Assembly: GCA_015179125.1 (NCBI GenBank)
Contig: WHVA01000003.1
Span: 186,001 to 250,000 of the forward strand
Origin: Gautieria morchelliformis
Taxonomy: Eukaryota > Basidiomycota > Agaricomycetes > Gomphales > Gomphaceae
Length of the DNA: 64,000 nucleotides
Reading direction: 5' to 3'
The translations under genes and the position numbers were made by a program. The number at the start of each line of letters is the position of its first letter. Position 1 is the first letter of the stretch. Positions 1 through 12,264 of this stretch are shown here, one piece after another. The notes under the pieces are model-generated. The model was not told the DNA's origin. It saw nothing but the letters and a program-made list of their open reading frames with translations, and ran no database searches.

Positions 1-659
1 CCGGGAGATAGCAGTGGATGGTTACTGAACCCGCTCTCAGAATGGTTGGCTTTGGGTGCCACCATGGGCATGAGCAGGCGTGTGGTGGCCCGGAAACACG
101 CTTATCATCACGAACCTCGGGACAAAGCTCAAATTATCTGGTTTGTGCATGATACAGCATGGACGCAATGTAGAGGCGGCAGGCGGCAGATCCGACTCGG
201 ATGTAATTGGTACCTGTATGAAAGGCTTACTATGCATTTGAAGTCATCCTGAGTTCGATTACAGGTACTCCTCGTACGTACTAATTGTAACTGTATACAC
301 AATACTTGACAACTATAATCCAGATTTCGTACATGTACATACAGCCACGGATGCATGGCTGCTAAGCACCAGTGACCACTAGTTCTGCCTGTCACTATTG
401 CACTACTGTACTGCCAAAGATGTTTCAATTCTATGTAGGCACTTCCATGAACGCAAGCACAGCCGTGAAGACCTCTGGAAGTTCTGCTTGTTATCTTTCC
501 GCAATTAGCGTCATGGCTCGATCAGGGGTACGTGGTCACAGTCTTTTATGACTCCAACGAACTTGAATTATAGCACATGGCACCACCAAAGTAATACTAC
601 TCACCTCAGGAAAATCCAGCTCCGTCGCCGAGTGTTTCATGCATGCTATTTCATAAGGA
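1..659. other. No gene recognised
   Basis: Only short overlapping reading frames on both strands are present. None has a family pattern, and none has a convincing splice-linked extension. No RNA gene or terminal repeat was seen. Confidence 0.5.
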
Positions 660-2010
660 TTGCTTGAAGGCGCAGTGGTGCGTTGAGTCACTCTAGCGAT
701 GGCGTGAAACTTCTTCAACATAGATAGGCCCTCAGGAAGAGGTTGGGTTACACCGGTCGTTGAGTGACCTTTCTGGAAGCACATAGTTGTTGGATGTACG
801 ATGTCACACAGCACCACATGCACCCACATACGTGTCAGTACATGTATTTCAACCGCCGCCGACCCCTCTTTCCCTCAGTCGTTCACCTCTTTCCTGAACG
901 TCTGAGGTAAGAGCTAGCTACTACTCCCTCTCATCGTTATGCGTCGCTTACTTGTCATTACCCGCACTACAGCTAATCGTAGTGCAGGTATAATATAGTC
1001 GTTCACCTCCTTCCTGAACGTCTGAGCTAATCGTAGTGCAGTTCCAACAATAGTCTGTCGAGTTCGAATTGCAATTGTACACCATTGCAACGCATGCAAT
1101 TCACGGGCCATTGCCTGCCCTGCTGCAACTCCGCATTAAGAGAGACGAGTGACCAAAATAACAGTCACCTCGGGTACGTTTGCGATCAGGGTTTGCGATC
1201 CCGTGGTGATCTGAACTCGAGCTCGAGACGACGCTGCTATGCGCCCTCGCCGAATTCCACGGTAAGCCAAAGCGTATGATCATGCCATCGGGTAAACATG
1301 CGGCACTCTAGAGAACGACAAATGTAAGAGGACAGAATACCGCCGAGAACGCGAACACGTCACTTCCCTGCCGCACGTGGCATTTGAGCAGTCACCCACG
1401 TGCACACAATCAGGAGCACGTCCATTGATCGACTCGGTCATTGATCGGTCACATTTGCCACCCAAATGCTCTCTCACGGCAAGCTGGTACCCGGAATACG
1501 GCGCGGATCGGCATCAGAGAGCCTCGCATATCCTGCCACCATCACGATATCTGACACCTTAAACGTCACCCCAGAACCCAGCACGAGAGCCCTCATCATC
1601 CCCACCAATCACTTCTTTCTACGCCAACATTATCCTTCCTCACTATCCAATACGAAACCTAAATTTTGACGATTGACCGTGCTCCAGGGTCTCGGCGTGA
1701 TTCATAAACTCGGCCCAGTCCCGAAAACGCGTCTCGCGATCGACACCCACACGACGCGCCACCTTGCTGTTGTACCCTTTCGGACGCAGTCGGCGTCCAT
1801 CCTGCAGCCTCCGGACCTCCCTTGAAACTGGCGGCACATTAAACTCACACGACACCAGACACTCCTGCTCTGTAACTCATGGCTCACGTCTGTAGCATGC
1901 CTGATTCAGTGATTCTTGCGCAAACGCATGGGATGAGACGTGAGAGAAATTGGCCACGACACCGGGTCTACCGTTCCAATCACCGGCGCTTTAACCTCCC
2001 CGTTGACCCC
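660..2010. repeat. Left copy of a dispersed direct repeat
   Basis: This block aligns by eye, in the same orientation, with 14415-15480. Shared tracts include the segment around 667-735, the run around 1091-1290 (with the GAACTCGAGCTCGAGACGAC motif), and the stretch around 1590-1800 ending in the cytosine-rich part. The copies differ by many substitutions and several indels, so the duplication is not recent. No protein is recognised in either copy. It could be a segmental duplication or two members of a degenerate repeat family. Confidence 0.75.
750..1086. repeat. Segment of about 337 bp found only in the left repeat copy
   Basis: The flanks of this segment are contiguous in the right copy near 14490, so it was inserted here or lost there. 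It contains two copies of TCGTTCACCTCYTTCCTGAA followed by CGTCTGAG (879-906 and 999-1026), 120 bases apart. It also contains two copies of AGCTAATCGTAGTGCAG (971-987 and 1025-1041). An ACACC pentamer lies at both edges. No coding content is seen. Confidence 0.55.
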
Positions 2011-2660
2011 TCGCCCCGCCGCTCCACACCGCATTCCACGCGCCTGGCATAGAGATCATCGCCCCAAGTTCCAATTCCCCACCCGATAGAATTTTAGGTC
2101 TCCGTTCCATGGCACCGTATCTCTCTTAGGCCGTCTAGTCCAAAATTAGCCGGAGGAGAACGCACGAGACGGCAGGCGGAGTGATGGTGTTGAAGTGTGG
2201 GGATGATGATGATGTCTCAGTTTAGCTAAGATATGGACAAAACCATCGAATGGCAAACAACCCTTGGTCTATCGCGGTGTCGAAGCACGGTAATGCAGTG
2301 ACGTCGCAGCATACTCTGTCCCCAGAAAATATAGCTGTGTATGTAGTGTTTTGCATGCGCGCCCCTCGTCTTCGGCAGACTCTGGAGTGAATGAGTGGAT
2401 AGTGCTGGGAGGAACACCACTAGAACCAGCTACTGACAAAGGACTGCAGCTGTTAAATGACTCACAATGGTCGGGGTTCAAACATAACCATCCATGATGC
2501 CCTATGGCTGTCCCTTGTTTGTCTCGAGTCCTTCACAAGCGACCCCAGACGCTGCTGTATGATGGGGGCTTTTCCAGCCGCTGTCGCAGGCTCTACAACC
2601 GCCGGATCCAACAAGTGATGGAACGGCCTGTTCAAAGGTGGATATATAACCCCCCAAGTA
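2011..2660. other. No gene recognised
   Basis: Intergenic sequence downstream of the kinase-like gene. Only short reading frames without family features are present. Confidence 0.4.
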
Positions 2661-3356
2661 TCACTCCATCAGCCCAAGGGACAGATAATCATTCTCATAC
2701 ACCAACACATTCAGTACATTCAGCCGTCCCAATGGGGTGGTGAACAATTTTTGGCCATTCATGGATGTTCCAACGGGCTTACAGGAGTCAAAGTCAATGA
2801 TTATGGGTGTGGGTGGGGTTGCAGAGGAGAGCATGATCTTGCGGGGGTTGAGGTCATTGTGGAGGAATATGATACCTGATACGATGCTGCGGAGAATAAC
2901 CGCCCGATTGAGCTGCTCCAACTTGTAGTGTTCAGACAAAGTATTGCTTTGCAAGCCATCATCAGCATGAACCTGCCTTCCATGCGGGATTACATGCTGC
3001 AGTATCCAGGGATAGCGTTGCAGACTCAGCCAAGCTATCGACCCATCCATCAACATGCACCCCCAAAACCGGGCAATGTTGGTGTGTGGGCTCTTCTCTA
3101 GCAGGGTCAAGATCTCAGCCTCTGCAAGCAGAAACCGCGCAATTCTGTCGTCGCAGATGTAATATATAGCACTAGGTCGTTTGACATACGAGTCCGAGTC
3201 GTGGGGCCCGGGAATAGCCTCCGACTCAAGCTCAGGATCAGATGCGATGGGAAGACCAGGGTGCCATGGCGGGTACAGATGATCGCCCTGAACGGGATTC
3301 TTCTCAAGCGATTCAAGGTCGAATGTTTGGCAAGGATGACGGCCGAAGTAGTGCAC
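2661..3356 (-). CDS. Fungal kinase-like protein, C-terminal lobe (possibly pseudogene)
   Basis: A reading frame of 231 residues. The clearest signal is a catalytic-loop-like HNDLNPRK followed about 17 residues later by IIIDFDSC. In the Agaricomycete kinase-like family I recall, the loop reads HNDLNPRN and the metal-binding triad is DFD instead of DFG. Here the usual loop asparagine is lysine, which in a classical kinase would weaken metal binding. The frame is open at its 5' end and begins at a GTG. An in-frame TGA lies five codons upstream, and beyond it the same frame again looks coding (a TFDFQSVL-like stretch). The gene may therefore carry a nonsense change or a small missed intron. No glycine-rich loop is visible, so the N-lobe is missing or unspliced. 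Substrate is unknown. Confidence 0.6.
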   Translation of the reverse strand: MHYFGRHPCQTFDLESLEKNPVQGDHLYPPWHPGLPIASDPELESEAIPGPHDSDSYVKRPSAIYYICDDRIARFLLAEAEILTLLEKSPHTNIARFWGCMLMDGSIAWLSLQRYPWILQHVIPHGRQVHADDGLQSNTLSEHYKLEQLNRAVILRSIVSGIIFLHNDLNPRKIMLSSATPPTPIIIDFDSCKPVGTSMNGQKLFTTPLGRLNVLNVLVYENDYLSLGLME

Positions 3357-3419
3357 GCCGTGCTCCTCTCATAGGACGGACTGGAAGTCGAACGTGGTGT
3401 CAGAGCTATCGAGGGCTCT

Positions 3420-5266
3420 TTTTTTCGTGCAGGAAGGAGGATATGAGGCTCATGGAGAGGGTGTAAGTGTCAGTCCTATGGATGAAGTGTTGGACCGGTG
3501 GCGGCAATTTCACGTCACCCAAGTCACCGTAGGTGACCGTCACGGACACCTTCCCCAGTCCTCCCTGCCTCCAGAATTTTTATTATATCTATTCCGACAC
3601 AAGCCTGCATCAGCTTTGCAGCAGCATCCATCTCGTATTATCGCAGTGCTAGCTGCGATTCCCTCGACGACGTGGTTCTGAGATATGACATGCCCGCTCA
3701 ATAGTCTCATGATTATTTCCTTGCGCCGTCCCAAGGGTTTAGTCAGCCTCGAAACTGTTGTTATAAGACTACGCAGCCGTGAGGTGTCGACTTGCCAGCA
3801 TCAGCGCCTTGAACTTGATCAGTTGGGTCCAGAATGGACGAATCGTAGCACGACTCGGCCTAGGCAATCTAATGCGATCCAAAGAAGCCTGGCCCCAAGT
3901 GCCTTCGTTGCATAACCCTGAATTCACAAACTGTCTCAGAGACGAGAGATTTGTTGATCTAGGCCATGTTCTATCGGGAACGAGTTGGTTATGTTTATGT
4001 AAATGGGCCCGCGATGGGCCGAAAGTCAGAACGAACATGTGGGTGGGGGGTAAATAATATCTCGGAGGTGGGCACGAAACTCGCACCACACCAAGACGTC
4101 ATGCCAGTCAGTCCGCTGTACAGGCGCTGTGTAGAGGGCCAGTCCGTACGGCGGACTGGCCATCGACACCACGTCCGAATGCCCCAATTGCTGCAAACTC
4201 ATGGCGCTAGTGGGAGCAAGAGCAGGCTGCAATGATGCCAATGGTGAACAACCTTCAACGGGAATGGCCCCGTTGTGGCACAATCTCCATCGCCATTGCG
4301 TCTCAGTATTGGCTACTGAGCATCTGAAGAAGTCGGAGTGAACGGGACCCGCTAATCAAAGCATAAGTAAGACAATCGTTTAGTAGCGAGCACTCGGCCT
4401 GCTACTCTTTCGCTGGCCGAGGGCTTCTTGTGAAGTGGTATGACAACTTCCGCCGGCGGAAATGGTAGACATTTGTACATTGGTCAGTAATCACTGACGA
4501 GTAAAAGAGACTCACGTACCGGTATGGATCCTGGAATGTGCGGCCTGTGGTACTCCCAATAGCCAAGTTGTTTGGAGGTGGTTTTTTTACGCGGTTTTTC
4601 ACGCGGAGAATAGAAATGCCGAGCCGCTTACATAATATAAATGGTTCTGCCGATGACGCGGCCGTACTTGTGTCGTACGCGTGGGTGCTAGCGCCTTCTG
4701 TGCATGTTCACTGTATCACTTAGCGTCGAGTCCAGGTATCACTTAATGACACATATACGGTGCCCGAGCAGTACCAGGTCTGTTTCAAATGGCGAAACGT
4801 AAGCGCCAGAGGCAAACTAATAACTTTAGTCATACAATATGGATGCAATGCGGGCTTCGATCTGTATATCTGTACGTACTCCTTATCACGTGCTTGTTGA
4901 CGCGATGTACGACGAGGATGACCGCCACGAGCCTGTCCTCGACAGTAGTTCAGGCTTGCACAATCGCAACCCCACTGGTAAAAACCAGCACAAAAGCTGC
5001 CGTAAGTTTCTCCACTTAGAACTGTAGGTCACGATAACATTTGTTACGAGCCTAGCGTCGGCCAACGACCCTCACCTTCAAGCCTTCCTCACAGAATACC
5101 ATCGGCGTGGTATAACTAACCGCATAACTCTGAGCAAATTGCTCAAGGTGGAACATGACATTACCATCAGGTTCGTTTGTCCGCTATTCACTTGTACTTT
5201 ACTGAAGTGACTCTGCGCACATGCACGTGCTTTAGTCCAACCTCGGTGGCGAGATGTCGTTCCAAG
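3420..5266. other. No gene recognised
   Basis: A stretch of about 1.8 kb with short, mutually overlapping frames on both strands. No domain, repeat array or RNA gene is evident. The last 200 bases may hold 5' non-coding sequence or an unseen first exon of the integrase-core gene that follows. Confidence 0.4.
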
Positions 5267-6515
5267 ATGGGACTCAAAGGAAGTAAACTTACTACCCATG
5301 AGATACCAGAGGTTGTCAAGCGACAGCTTGTTATGGACCAAATGGCGAAGGATCCGACGAGACGGCACGGCCCACGCCTCATCAAAGAGGACATTTCCAG
5401 GCAAACTGGCATTCACTTAACACGGTCAGTTCTGTTTATGCTTTATATTAGACGACCATCTCAATCTTTGACCAGAGACTATGTAGAAATGGAGATGCGC
5501 CTGCAAGATCCCGAAGGGTTCTCAGACTGAGATCCTACAGCAAAGAAGGTGCATCGGGTCCCACTCGTTGTCCTAGGTCCTCACTATGAATGGAGCGGTG
5601 ATGGTCATGACAAGCTAACTGCAATCGGCTTTCCCATCTGGGCGTTACGTGACGTATGGTCAGGTAAGTGGCTAGGGCTGTGGGTCGTACCAAATAATCG
5701 CCTTGGGGAGGCTATTGCGTACCTCTATCTTAGTCTCGTTGAGGAACTCGGAGGTATGTTTGTTATTCGTTGAATAAATGACAAGAATCATCTATATACA
5801 GGGATGCCGATTCAGTCAACCACTGATTGTGGTTCGGAGACTACAAAGATGTACGGCTTTGCCAATGCACTTCGGTATGTCACTAAACAGATTATAGTTA
5901 TCTGTCTTAATCAATACATTTACCAGTGAGGCATTCTCGCCCGACCTGCCGGTGGCAGAGCTCTCGGCTCATCAATTCCTCAAGAGTATCCACAATACAA
6001 CAATAGAAAGAGGGTGGCTTCGTGTCCGCCTTCAATGGGGTGATAATATCAAGGATATATGGAGGAAGGGTGCAGAGTCGTATAACTATGATAGCAATAA
6101 CGCACACCAATAGTGCGTAGTTTGCTAGTTTTATCCAATGCGTGCTTATTTGTTCAGTGAGCTGGTTCAATGGCTCTGGCCCATGTTCATTAAACAGGAA
6201 CTTGATGTGTTGAAGGACAACTTCAATAACCATGTTGTGCGTACCAATTGTCACAAGAAAAATCCTTCAGGGGTTGCACCGAATGTAGCCATCGCTATGC
6301 CTGAAGAGTATGGCGGTCTCAATTGCTTGCAGCCTGTTGATGTAGCTATCATTCGAAGGCTCAAGGATGAGCTCGGAGGTGACGACCTCATTCGCTTTGT
6401 AGATCTGGAGTACGCAGCCCATGCTCAGGACACCTTTAGCGCCTTGAATACCCAGCTGACGATGGAGAACATATGGCTAGTATTCCAAACCATGCTCCAC
6501 ATAATGTATCCATGA
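5267..6515 (+). pseudogene. Fungal integrase-core (DDE/RNase H fold) protein, degraded
   Basis: Exon-like blocks follow the order of a family found widely in Agaricomycetes and annotated as integrase core domain. First comes a basic N-terminal part (KLTTHEIPEVVKRQL, MAKDPTRRHGPRLI). Next is the first acidic motif in EWSGDGHDKL, then GKWLGLWVVPNNR, the second in TTDCGSETT, and a glutamate in TIERGWLR. The C-terminal block contains NPSGVAPNVA and IRFVDLEYAAHAQ. Short introns fit at 5425-5475, 5754-5801, 5875-5926 and 6113-6157. The putative DDE residues are present, but the frame carries at least one break, so it is probably not functional. No terminal repeats or target duplications are seen beside it. 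Whether the family is a captured integrase or part of an element is not decided here. Confidence 0.7.
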
Positions 6516-6570
6516 TTGTGCTGCTGTGTTCAGCGATAATCGTAACAGGCACCTTCGGACTACAATTATA

Positions 6571-6595
6571 AATGCTTTTTTTTTTTTTTTTTTTT
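6571..6595. repeat. Poly(T) tract
   Basis: About 25 consecutive T, 55 bases past the stop of the integrase-core gene and just before the 3' end of the convergent alpha-kinase gene. It may act in 3'-end formation or be a retroposition scar. No target duplication was found. Confidence 0.5.
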
Positions 6596-6702
6596 CTAAA
6601 TAATTTCCACAATGCTAGAGAGAGGTACTGAACGGTAAAAGGTACACTAATCCCATCCTAAGGCCCAGCTGGATGTGAGTGCAATATACACCGCTGATAA
6701 AA

Positions 6703-9148
6703 TTATAACATACCGTGTCTCAATGGGCCATTACACAGTTTATCGGGTAATATACTTTTAGGTGCGTATTGTGTCGGGTTGGTAGACGGCAGCTGTAGAC
6801 CCTTACAGAAGGCATTACACACATGCTCTCTGAGAAACTTTTGGATTGCATCGGCAGGTGATAGATCGTATAATGTGGTCTTCGTAGTTGTGTCTGCGGT
6901 TCTGTAGACAAATGTTCAGCGTGACATAGTAATCAACGTAAATGGTGAACACTAACATGCGGGCTTGAGGATCAAAGAGAATGAATTCATTGTTGGTTAT
7001 GAACCCTAGTTAGACCATGATTTAGTCTTATAAAAGGCCTTCGTGTGCTATACTTACCTTGAAGGTCGCATAGGAAGACCGAATTCATGCTATCAACAAC
7101 TACATGGTGTGCGAATGTATCCACTGCTGCTCCGAACCCAGTTTCACCACTTTGACCTGTCTGTAATGAACCTGAGTATTTGCGAAAGTCACCTAAAAGA
7201 AGAGGTGTCGAGAGGAATAGTGTGTGGTGAGTGTGCGATTATCTGGCCCTGTGACTGGACAAGGAAGAATCTTTTCTGCATTTATTACGCCAAGGAAGGC
7301 ACCACTAGCATTGACTCGCATTCCTGATAGGAATCATTAGTGAACTATATTTGCCGCAGTTTGATACTTCTATACTTACTGGGAAGGCCGTCAAAATTAA
7401 GCTGCTTGGCACGCTGATAAAAGCTTTTCATAAAATAGTCAGCCAGGACAAGGGCTTTCAATCCCTGCCGAAGCATGTTATTATTCTCGTCCTCTTGGAT
7501 TATAAATAGCGAGGCAATTGGGTTGATTTGAAATACTGCAACATCTGCACCGCCAACTTGTCCCTGGCAGTAAATCAATGGACGTCGGACATATCATTAC
7601 GATAGAATAGCATACCTTGAATGCATACTTCTCGACACCCCTTCCCAAATACCCACCCCGTGGTTTACTCTGATATTTATGTTCTGGCCAATCCTTCGCA
7701 ACGAGTATAGTTTCCTTTGGTGACCCTTCAATAAGTGAAATTGTGCCCCACTTATCAATAGTCCAATTGATGCGCTCAAATGGGTAGGCATCATATCGCA
7801 CTGCAGGTGTTGAGGGTAAAAGTGACGGGCCTGCAATGGATGGCCGATACATGCTAGTGTACTTTAGCGGTGTTAAGACATGGCTCGCAATAGATCGCTG
7901 CAAGCTAGCTGTAACTGAGCGTTGAGAGGTTAAACTAGTACTACGGGTGGAAATATTCATAATACGCCTGTAACTATTTTCAACAACCGAACATTTTGAT
8001 GGTGGCGAAGCATCCTCCTTGTTAGATCCACCAGAGTCATCGTCACTCTAGAGTAAAAGAAATTTAATCATCTGAATAGAAAGTGAAGGTTTTAAGGTAC
8101 CTCTCTTGACCGCTTTGCGTTATGAATAATCTCCCACACATAAACCCGGAGTGTGATTGACTTTCCAGCTGCATCTTTTTTCGAGATCCCATCGCTCTGA
8201 CTGAGCCGATTGTGAAGAGTCCCGATAGAGCCGCTGGGGACGTTGAGCTGATATGAGCTGCTGTTATCCTTCTGGACAGCGAATGTCACATATTCCCTGT
8301 GCACACTTCATTAGTACTTGGTACTACTGTGTCATTGCGAGCAGAAGGGTAGAACGAGCGGAAGGGTAGAAGAAATAAACATTACTAACAAAGTGATCTT
8401 TGCAGTCATTCGGTCATGTTCTTCCTTTTCATCTGGGTCGACTGGCAGCGTCATGTAAGCAGATTGAAGTAACTCTACAAATGCTCTAAATGCGGTCTCT
8501 ACAGGGACAGCCGATGTAACCGTATATCTAACTGTTGGGTGTTGAATCTGCGAGTCTGCTGAATCAATACCTGTTGACAACGAGGCTAGGATATAGTTAC
8601 GGTGCGAGCTTTATTCCCATTCGCAGGATAAATCCATAATGTCCCTGTCAAAACATTTGTTTCGGTGTGACTAAGTTCTCTGAGGGCCTGGTTGCGCACA
8701 CGTGCCTGTGAAGCATTCAACAAACCCCGATTCAAGGTTTGTTTAGCTGGCTGTCGGTTGAGTCGATGCAGCGAAGCCTCGGACTGGTGAGTCGCCACAC
8801 TCTTGATAATGCTGCTGACGACCGGATGGGTTCCTACCTGTCCGGCATCGTCACCAGCTTGTAGATTGTTCAGTAGAATAACTCGGTATATAAATGGATT
8901 ATTACTTTTTACTTTGCAAGAGCCGCACAGGACACCTTGCATACGAGGATACACTGCTCCGCATCCTTCGCATTGTTGAGTTTCCTGCCATAGTAGAAAT
9001 ACTCAGGTCTAAATATGATTAACGAGGTGGTGCTAACCTGGATAGCGTTCTTCTCTGGAAGCGCTGCGGCTTCAATCTTCATGCACTTACCACATGTTGC
9101 AGGGTGATCGCAGAAGACGAAGATGCAGCCACACAAATGGCATTGCAT
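6703..9148 (-). CDS. Alpha-type (MHCK/EF2K-like) protein kinase with N-terminal zinc-binding CxxC motifs
   Basis: A multi-exon gene transcribed leftwards. The N-terminus starts MQCHLCGC and has CGKC about 20 residues on, then CEGC and CGSC, a two-module zinc-ribbon-like region known from Agaricomycete alpha-kinases. The middle has low complexity. The kinase domain includes YLGRGVEKYAFK, ADYFMKSFYQRAKQLNF, KYSGSL, FAHHVV, the core FLCDLQG, then DPQA and the zinc motif HVCNAFCKGLQL. Introns that keep frame are 8985-9037, 8297-8399, 8048-8100, 7564-7615, 7324-7379, 7006-7057 and 6902-6956. Two more junctions, near 8570 and near 7190, are unresolved and shift frame in my reading, so the exact protein is uncertain. 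The stop is TAA at 6703-6705. Catalytic and zinc residues appear intact, so this is the best-preserved host gene in the left third. Substrate is unknown. Confidence 0.8.
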
Positions 9149-10504
9149 TCTGTTCAGTAGTCGAAGATAAGCACCGAGGACACGTCGAGATAGAAAGTTA
9201 ACGTAATTAGCCCGGTTTAGCTGGTTGGCGTTCGCTGTAATTTTTTTTCATTCATTCCAACCCCGCGAGGGCGAGGCGCACTGAAACACCGGATATGCTG
9301 CGTAAGTATCGGTGTAAAAATGTTACTTCCTTCGTTTGTAACTTCCCAGGGGTACTGAGTCAGTCCAAGAGATTCTAGGTAACATTCAGGCAACAGGAGT
9401 GCACTGACCAACTAAAGGATTACACGAAGACTTCATGAAGGACTGCTGGCGAAGACGACATCGGACTTACAACTAAGCTTCCGAGACAATGATATGTAAG
9501 CTGTGTTCCTGCTTTCAATTTCCGTCAGCTGATTTCTATTTCGCCATTTGAAACAGACCTGCCTGGTAGAAGCGGGTGAGGCACCTCGGCGGATTTGGCG
9601 TAAAAACAAAAATAGAACCACGGTTATGAAAGGATGGACCGTGGGATCACTGGAAGCCCTGCACAAGCTCAGCCTTACACAGCTCGGATGCTCGGCATCA
9701 AAGCGTGCGTCGACAAACCAATCGTTGCGCCATTATTCCTCGAGGCTGTGCACCACTCTCTACATCGGCATTTCGCTGCAACCAACCTTGCCTTAACCAC
9801 GTGGGGCCATCCGTGCCATCTTGCATACAGTAACTGTCTATGCTATGCCGCCCGTGCATAAATTCAGCGTCGACCTTCACAATGTTGAGCGCGCGGCCAC
9901 TTCAGGTCCTGTCTAAGGCATGTGCCATGGCCCACTCTTATTCGAGACCTCTCAGCTTTCAAGGACATCTTCCTTGGACAGTCTGATGCCAAACAGTCTG
10001 GAGCCCAGAGACGGACTTCTCGGGGAAGCCTCGATCGCATGGGAAGGAGTAAGCCGAGGTGGCGCGCCACTGAGCAATTTGCTTACTCGTCCTTCACTCA
10101 GTTGGTCCAATACGCTATGGACTTTAAGGCTTCTGCAGAGACCTGTGTTCATGACACAGCTTCACCATGGAATCTGACTCGTTCAGGATGTCGACATTGC
10201 GGTTACTCTACACCCTATGGCTTTGCTGAGACGGAACCCATTGTGGGTCGGGCACATTCAAAGTCCCCACTGCCTACACCTCCCTCGACTTGTTCCATGG
10301 CATTTGAGCATGGTGAGCCTGGCAGTCCTCTGGCAGGCGTTGTGTGCTGTTTGGCGGCGAGGAATGATGATCACAATGCCAGATCGCGTACACCATCTAC
10401 CAGACTGACACGTCCCATCCCATTTATTTGCCACAGCTTCATAACTAACATCTCCTGCACTAGTCATAGACAGTAAAAGCCCATGTCGTTCCCCTTCGCC
10501 AGAT
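9149..10504. other. No confident gene; possible upstream exons of the zinc-finger gene
   Basis: An open frame of 184 codons on the plus strand (9922-10476) has no recognised domain and could be chance. A possible acceptor (CGCCAG) lies at 10495-10500, just before the zinc-finger exon, so upstream exons probably lie in this interval. Their boundaries could not be fixed by reading alone. Confidence 0.3.
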
Positions 10505-11041
10505 GTGGATTCTCGCCTCAGCGTGGAGCCGAGAAAAGCCACGTTTAAAAGAAGTCACTCCTCGATGGTGAGTTCTTTGCGTGGAAGCGAGTACCCAAAG
10601 CTTATGTCTTCCTTGAAGGTCACGCCCAATGAGTGTCCTGGGAAAGGCATAGCCGTCAATGCCCCGAGACCTCGGAAACGTCGGGCGGCAGTACTAGAAA
10701 CTAACGAGGCTCCTGCTAGTTCTGCAGAGATTTCAGAGCCAGAGCCGTCCAGAAGGAGCTATAGGACGTCGAAGAAAGACTCTCGTCGGGACTACGAGAG
10801 CGATGAAGAGTACAGTGATCTCGGCGGTCGAAGTCGCGCCAGCAAGATTTCGACCAACAGATACGAGTGCCAACAGTGCGGGTGCAGTTGTAGCCGCTCT
10901 TCTGACCTCACGCGGCATATCGACACAGTCCATCGCAGTCGTCAATGGCAATGTTCCGGCTGCTCACAGATATTTTCACGCAAGGACGCCGTCAAACGGC
11001 ACATCAAAAGGAAAAAATGCAGGAGAAAAAGCGAGGTCTAA
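10505..11041 (+). CDS. C2H2 zinc-finger protein, last exon
   Basis: The last 55 or so residues hold two tandem C2H2 fingers. The first is YECQQCG...SSDLTRHIDTVH; the second is WQCSGCSQIFSRKDAVKRHIKRKKC, whose final ligand is Cys. A linker of about six residues separates them. The preceding part is rich in Ser, Arg, Glu and Lys, with basic stretches such as RPRKRR and RRSYRTSKKDSRR that could act as nuclear localisation signals. This layout suits a small fungal sequence-specific DNA-binding protein. The true start is unclear: 10503 offers an out-of-frame ATG, while the in-frame reading opens just after a likely splice acceptor, so one or more 5' exons are expected. Targets cannot be inferred. 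Confidence 0.7.
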   Translation: MDSRLSVEPRKATFKRSHSSMVSSLRGSEYPKLMSSLKVTPNECPGKGIAVNAPRPRKRRAAVLETNEAPASSAEISEPEPSRRSYRTSKKDSRRDYESDEEYSDLGGRSRASKISTNRYECQQCGCSCSRSSDLTRHIDTVHRSRQWQCSGCSQIFSRKDAVKRHIKRKKCRRKSEV

Positions 11042-12264
11042 AACAAGGACATCAAAGTAATTCTCCTAAAGTTCGGTTTACCTCAATCTCTACCATCATG
11101 TCTTGATAAATCCCTCCCGCCTTCGAACTACAGTGACGAACCCACACATTTTCTGTGATATGTCCCTCCGCTGCTTTTCTTCTCTTCTTGAGGTGGCCTT
11201 GGAGCTCCAATCCTCTGCTGGAAATACGACTGTTGGGGTCACAATTAAGAACAATTTAAAGAGGTTGGAGATATTAGATCGAGGATTTGTAAGGAGATAA
11301 TATTACATTAACGGTGGCTGTTCTCCACGTCCTCTTATAGGGCCACGCAGTGCGGTCGCTCAGGCAATATGGCATTATGTCCACTAGATAAAGGCTGGGA
11401 TACTCGACCCCCTTTACACAGATAGAAACTTCCCGCGGCCAGTTGCCAAAACGATCCTAGTCTGCATTACTTTACCTTGCATCTGTGCACCGCGTGAGCA
11501 ACCAATACACTATATACAATCTGCCGAATAAATCGTCGGGATGGTGGGATCCGAGAAGCAAGCGAAGAAGGAGGAAGGCTTTTTGATTGTGATGATTATC
11601 AGCTTCGAGTGGTACATACGTCTATAATAATCAGCTAGCTCAGGGACCACGCACGACATAAATGGTAGGGTTTACTGTCTAATGGCACCGGAAGACCGTG
11701 ATGTAGCTACGAGAAGATATAAGCCTGCGCCTATATAGCATGTCTAGACTTACGTCCCATATATGCCATTATCTAGCACAAAATGACATTCGTATCATCA
11801 CAACTGCACGGGCTTCAGCGTCCTTACGGCGATCCTATTGTCACTCCAATAATTCCATTCGTGATTGATCAGCATTTTTCGCGCAAGTCAGAACACTAGA
11901 CATACCACCACGACTTCAATCGTACAGCATCAAAACACTAGTCGACGCTTATTTTCATGCACCAAAAACATGCGATGTCACATGTGACCGTGACAGACGG
12001 GGAAAAAGTGCAACCGCCTTCACGCCGCCGACCGCTCCACTCGTACGTCAATGGGAGAATTAATAGCCAGCCCAGTCATCGTACGCTGCGCGTGAGAGGT
12101 GCTGGGTCAAGTGCCGTCGTGATCATACAACTCACAAGGTCGGATGCGGGTATGAGTTTAGAGACGCCGTGCGACGTCAATCACAGCTAAGTATAATCGT
12201 CATTATCATTATCATTATCAGTCATCATCCGATATCCCAAGATGTACCAGTTGCAGAGCCTTGC
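11042..12264. other. No gene recognised
   Basis: About 1.2 kb with only short frames. A short (ATTATC)-type microsatellite lies at about 12197-12220. No terminal repeats, RNA genes or domains were seen. Confidence 0.4.

Noticed and set aside
6571-6595. Poly(T) as the tail of a LINE on the minus strand
   Set aside because: The sequence next to it on that strand is not LINE-like and no duplication flanks it.
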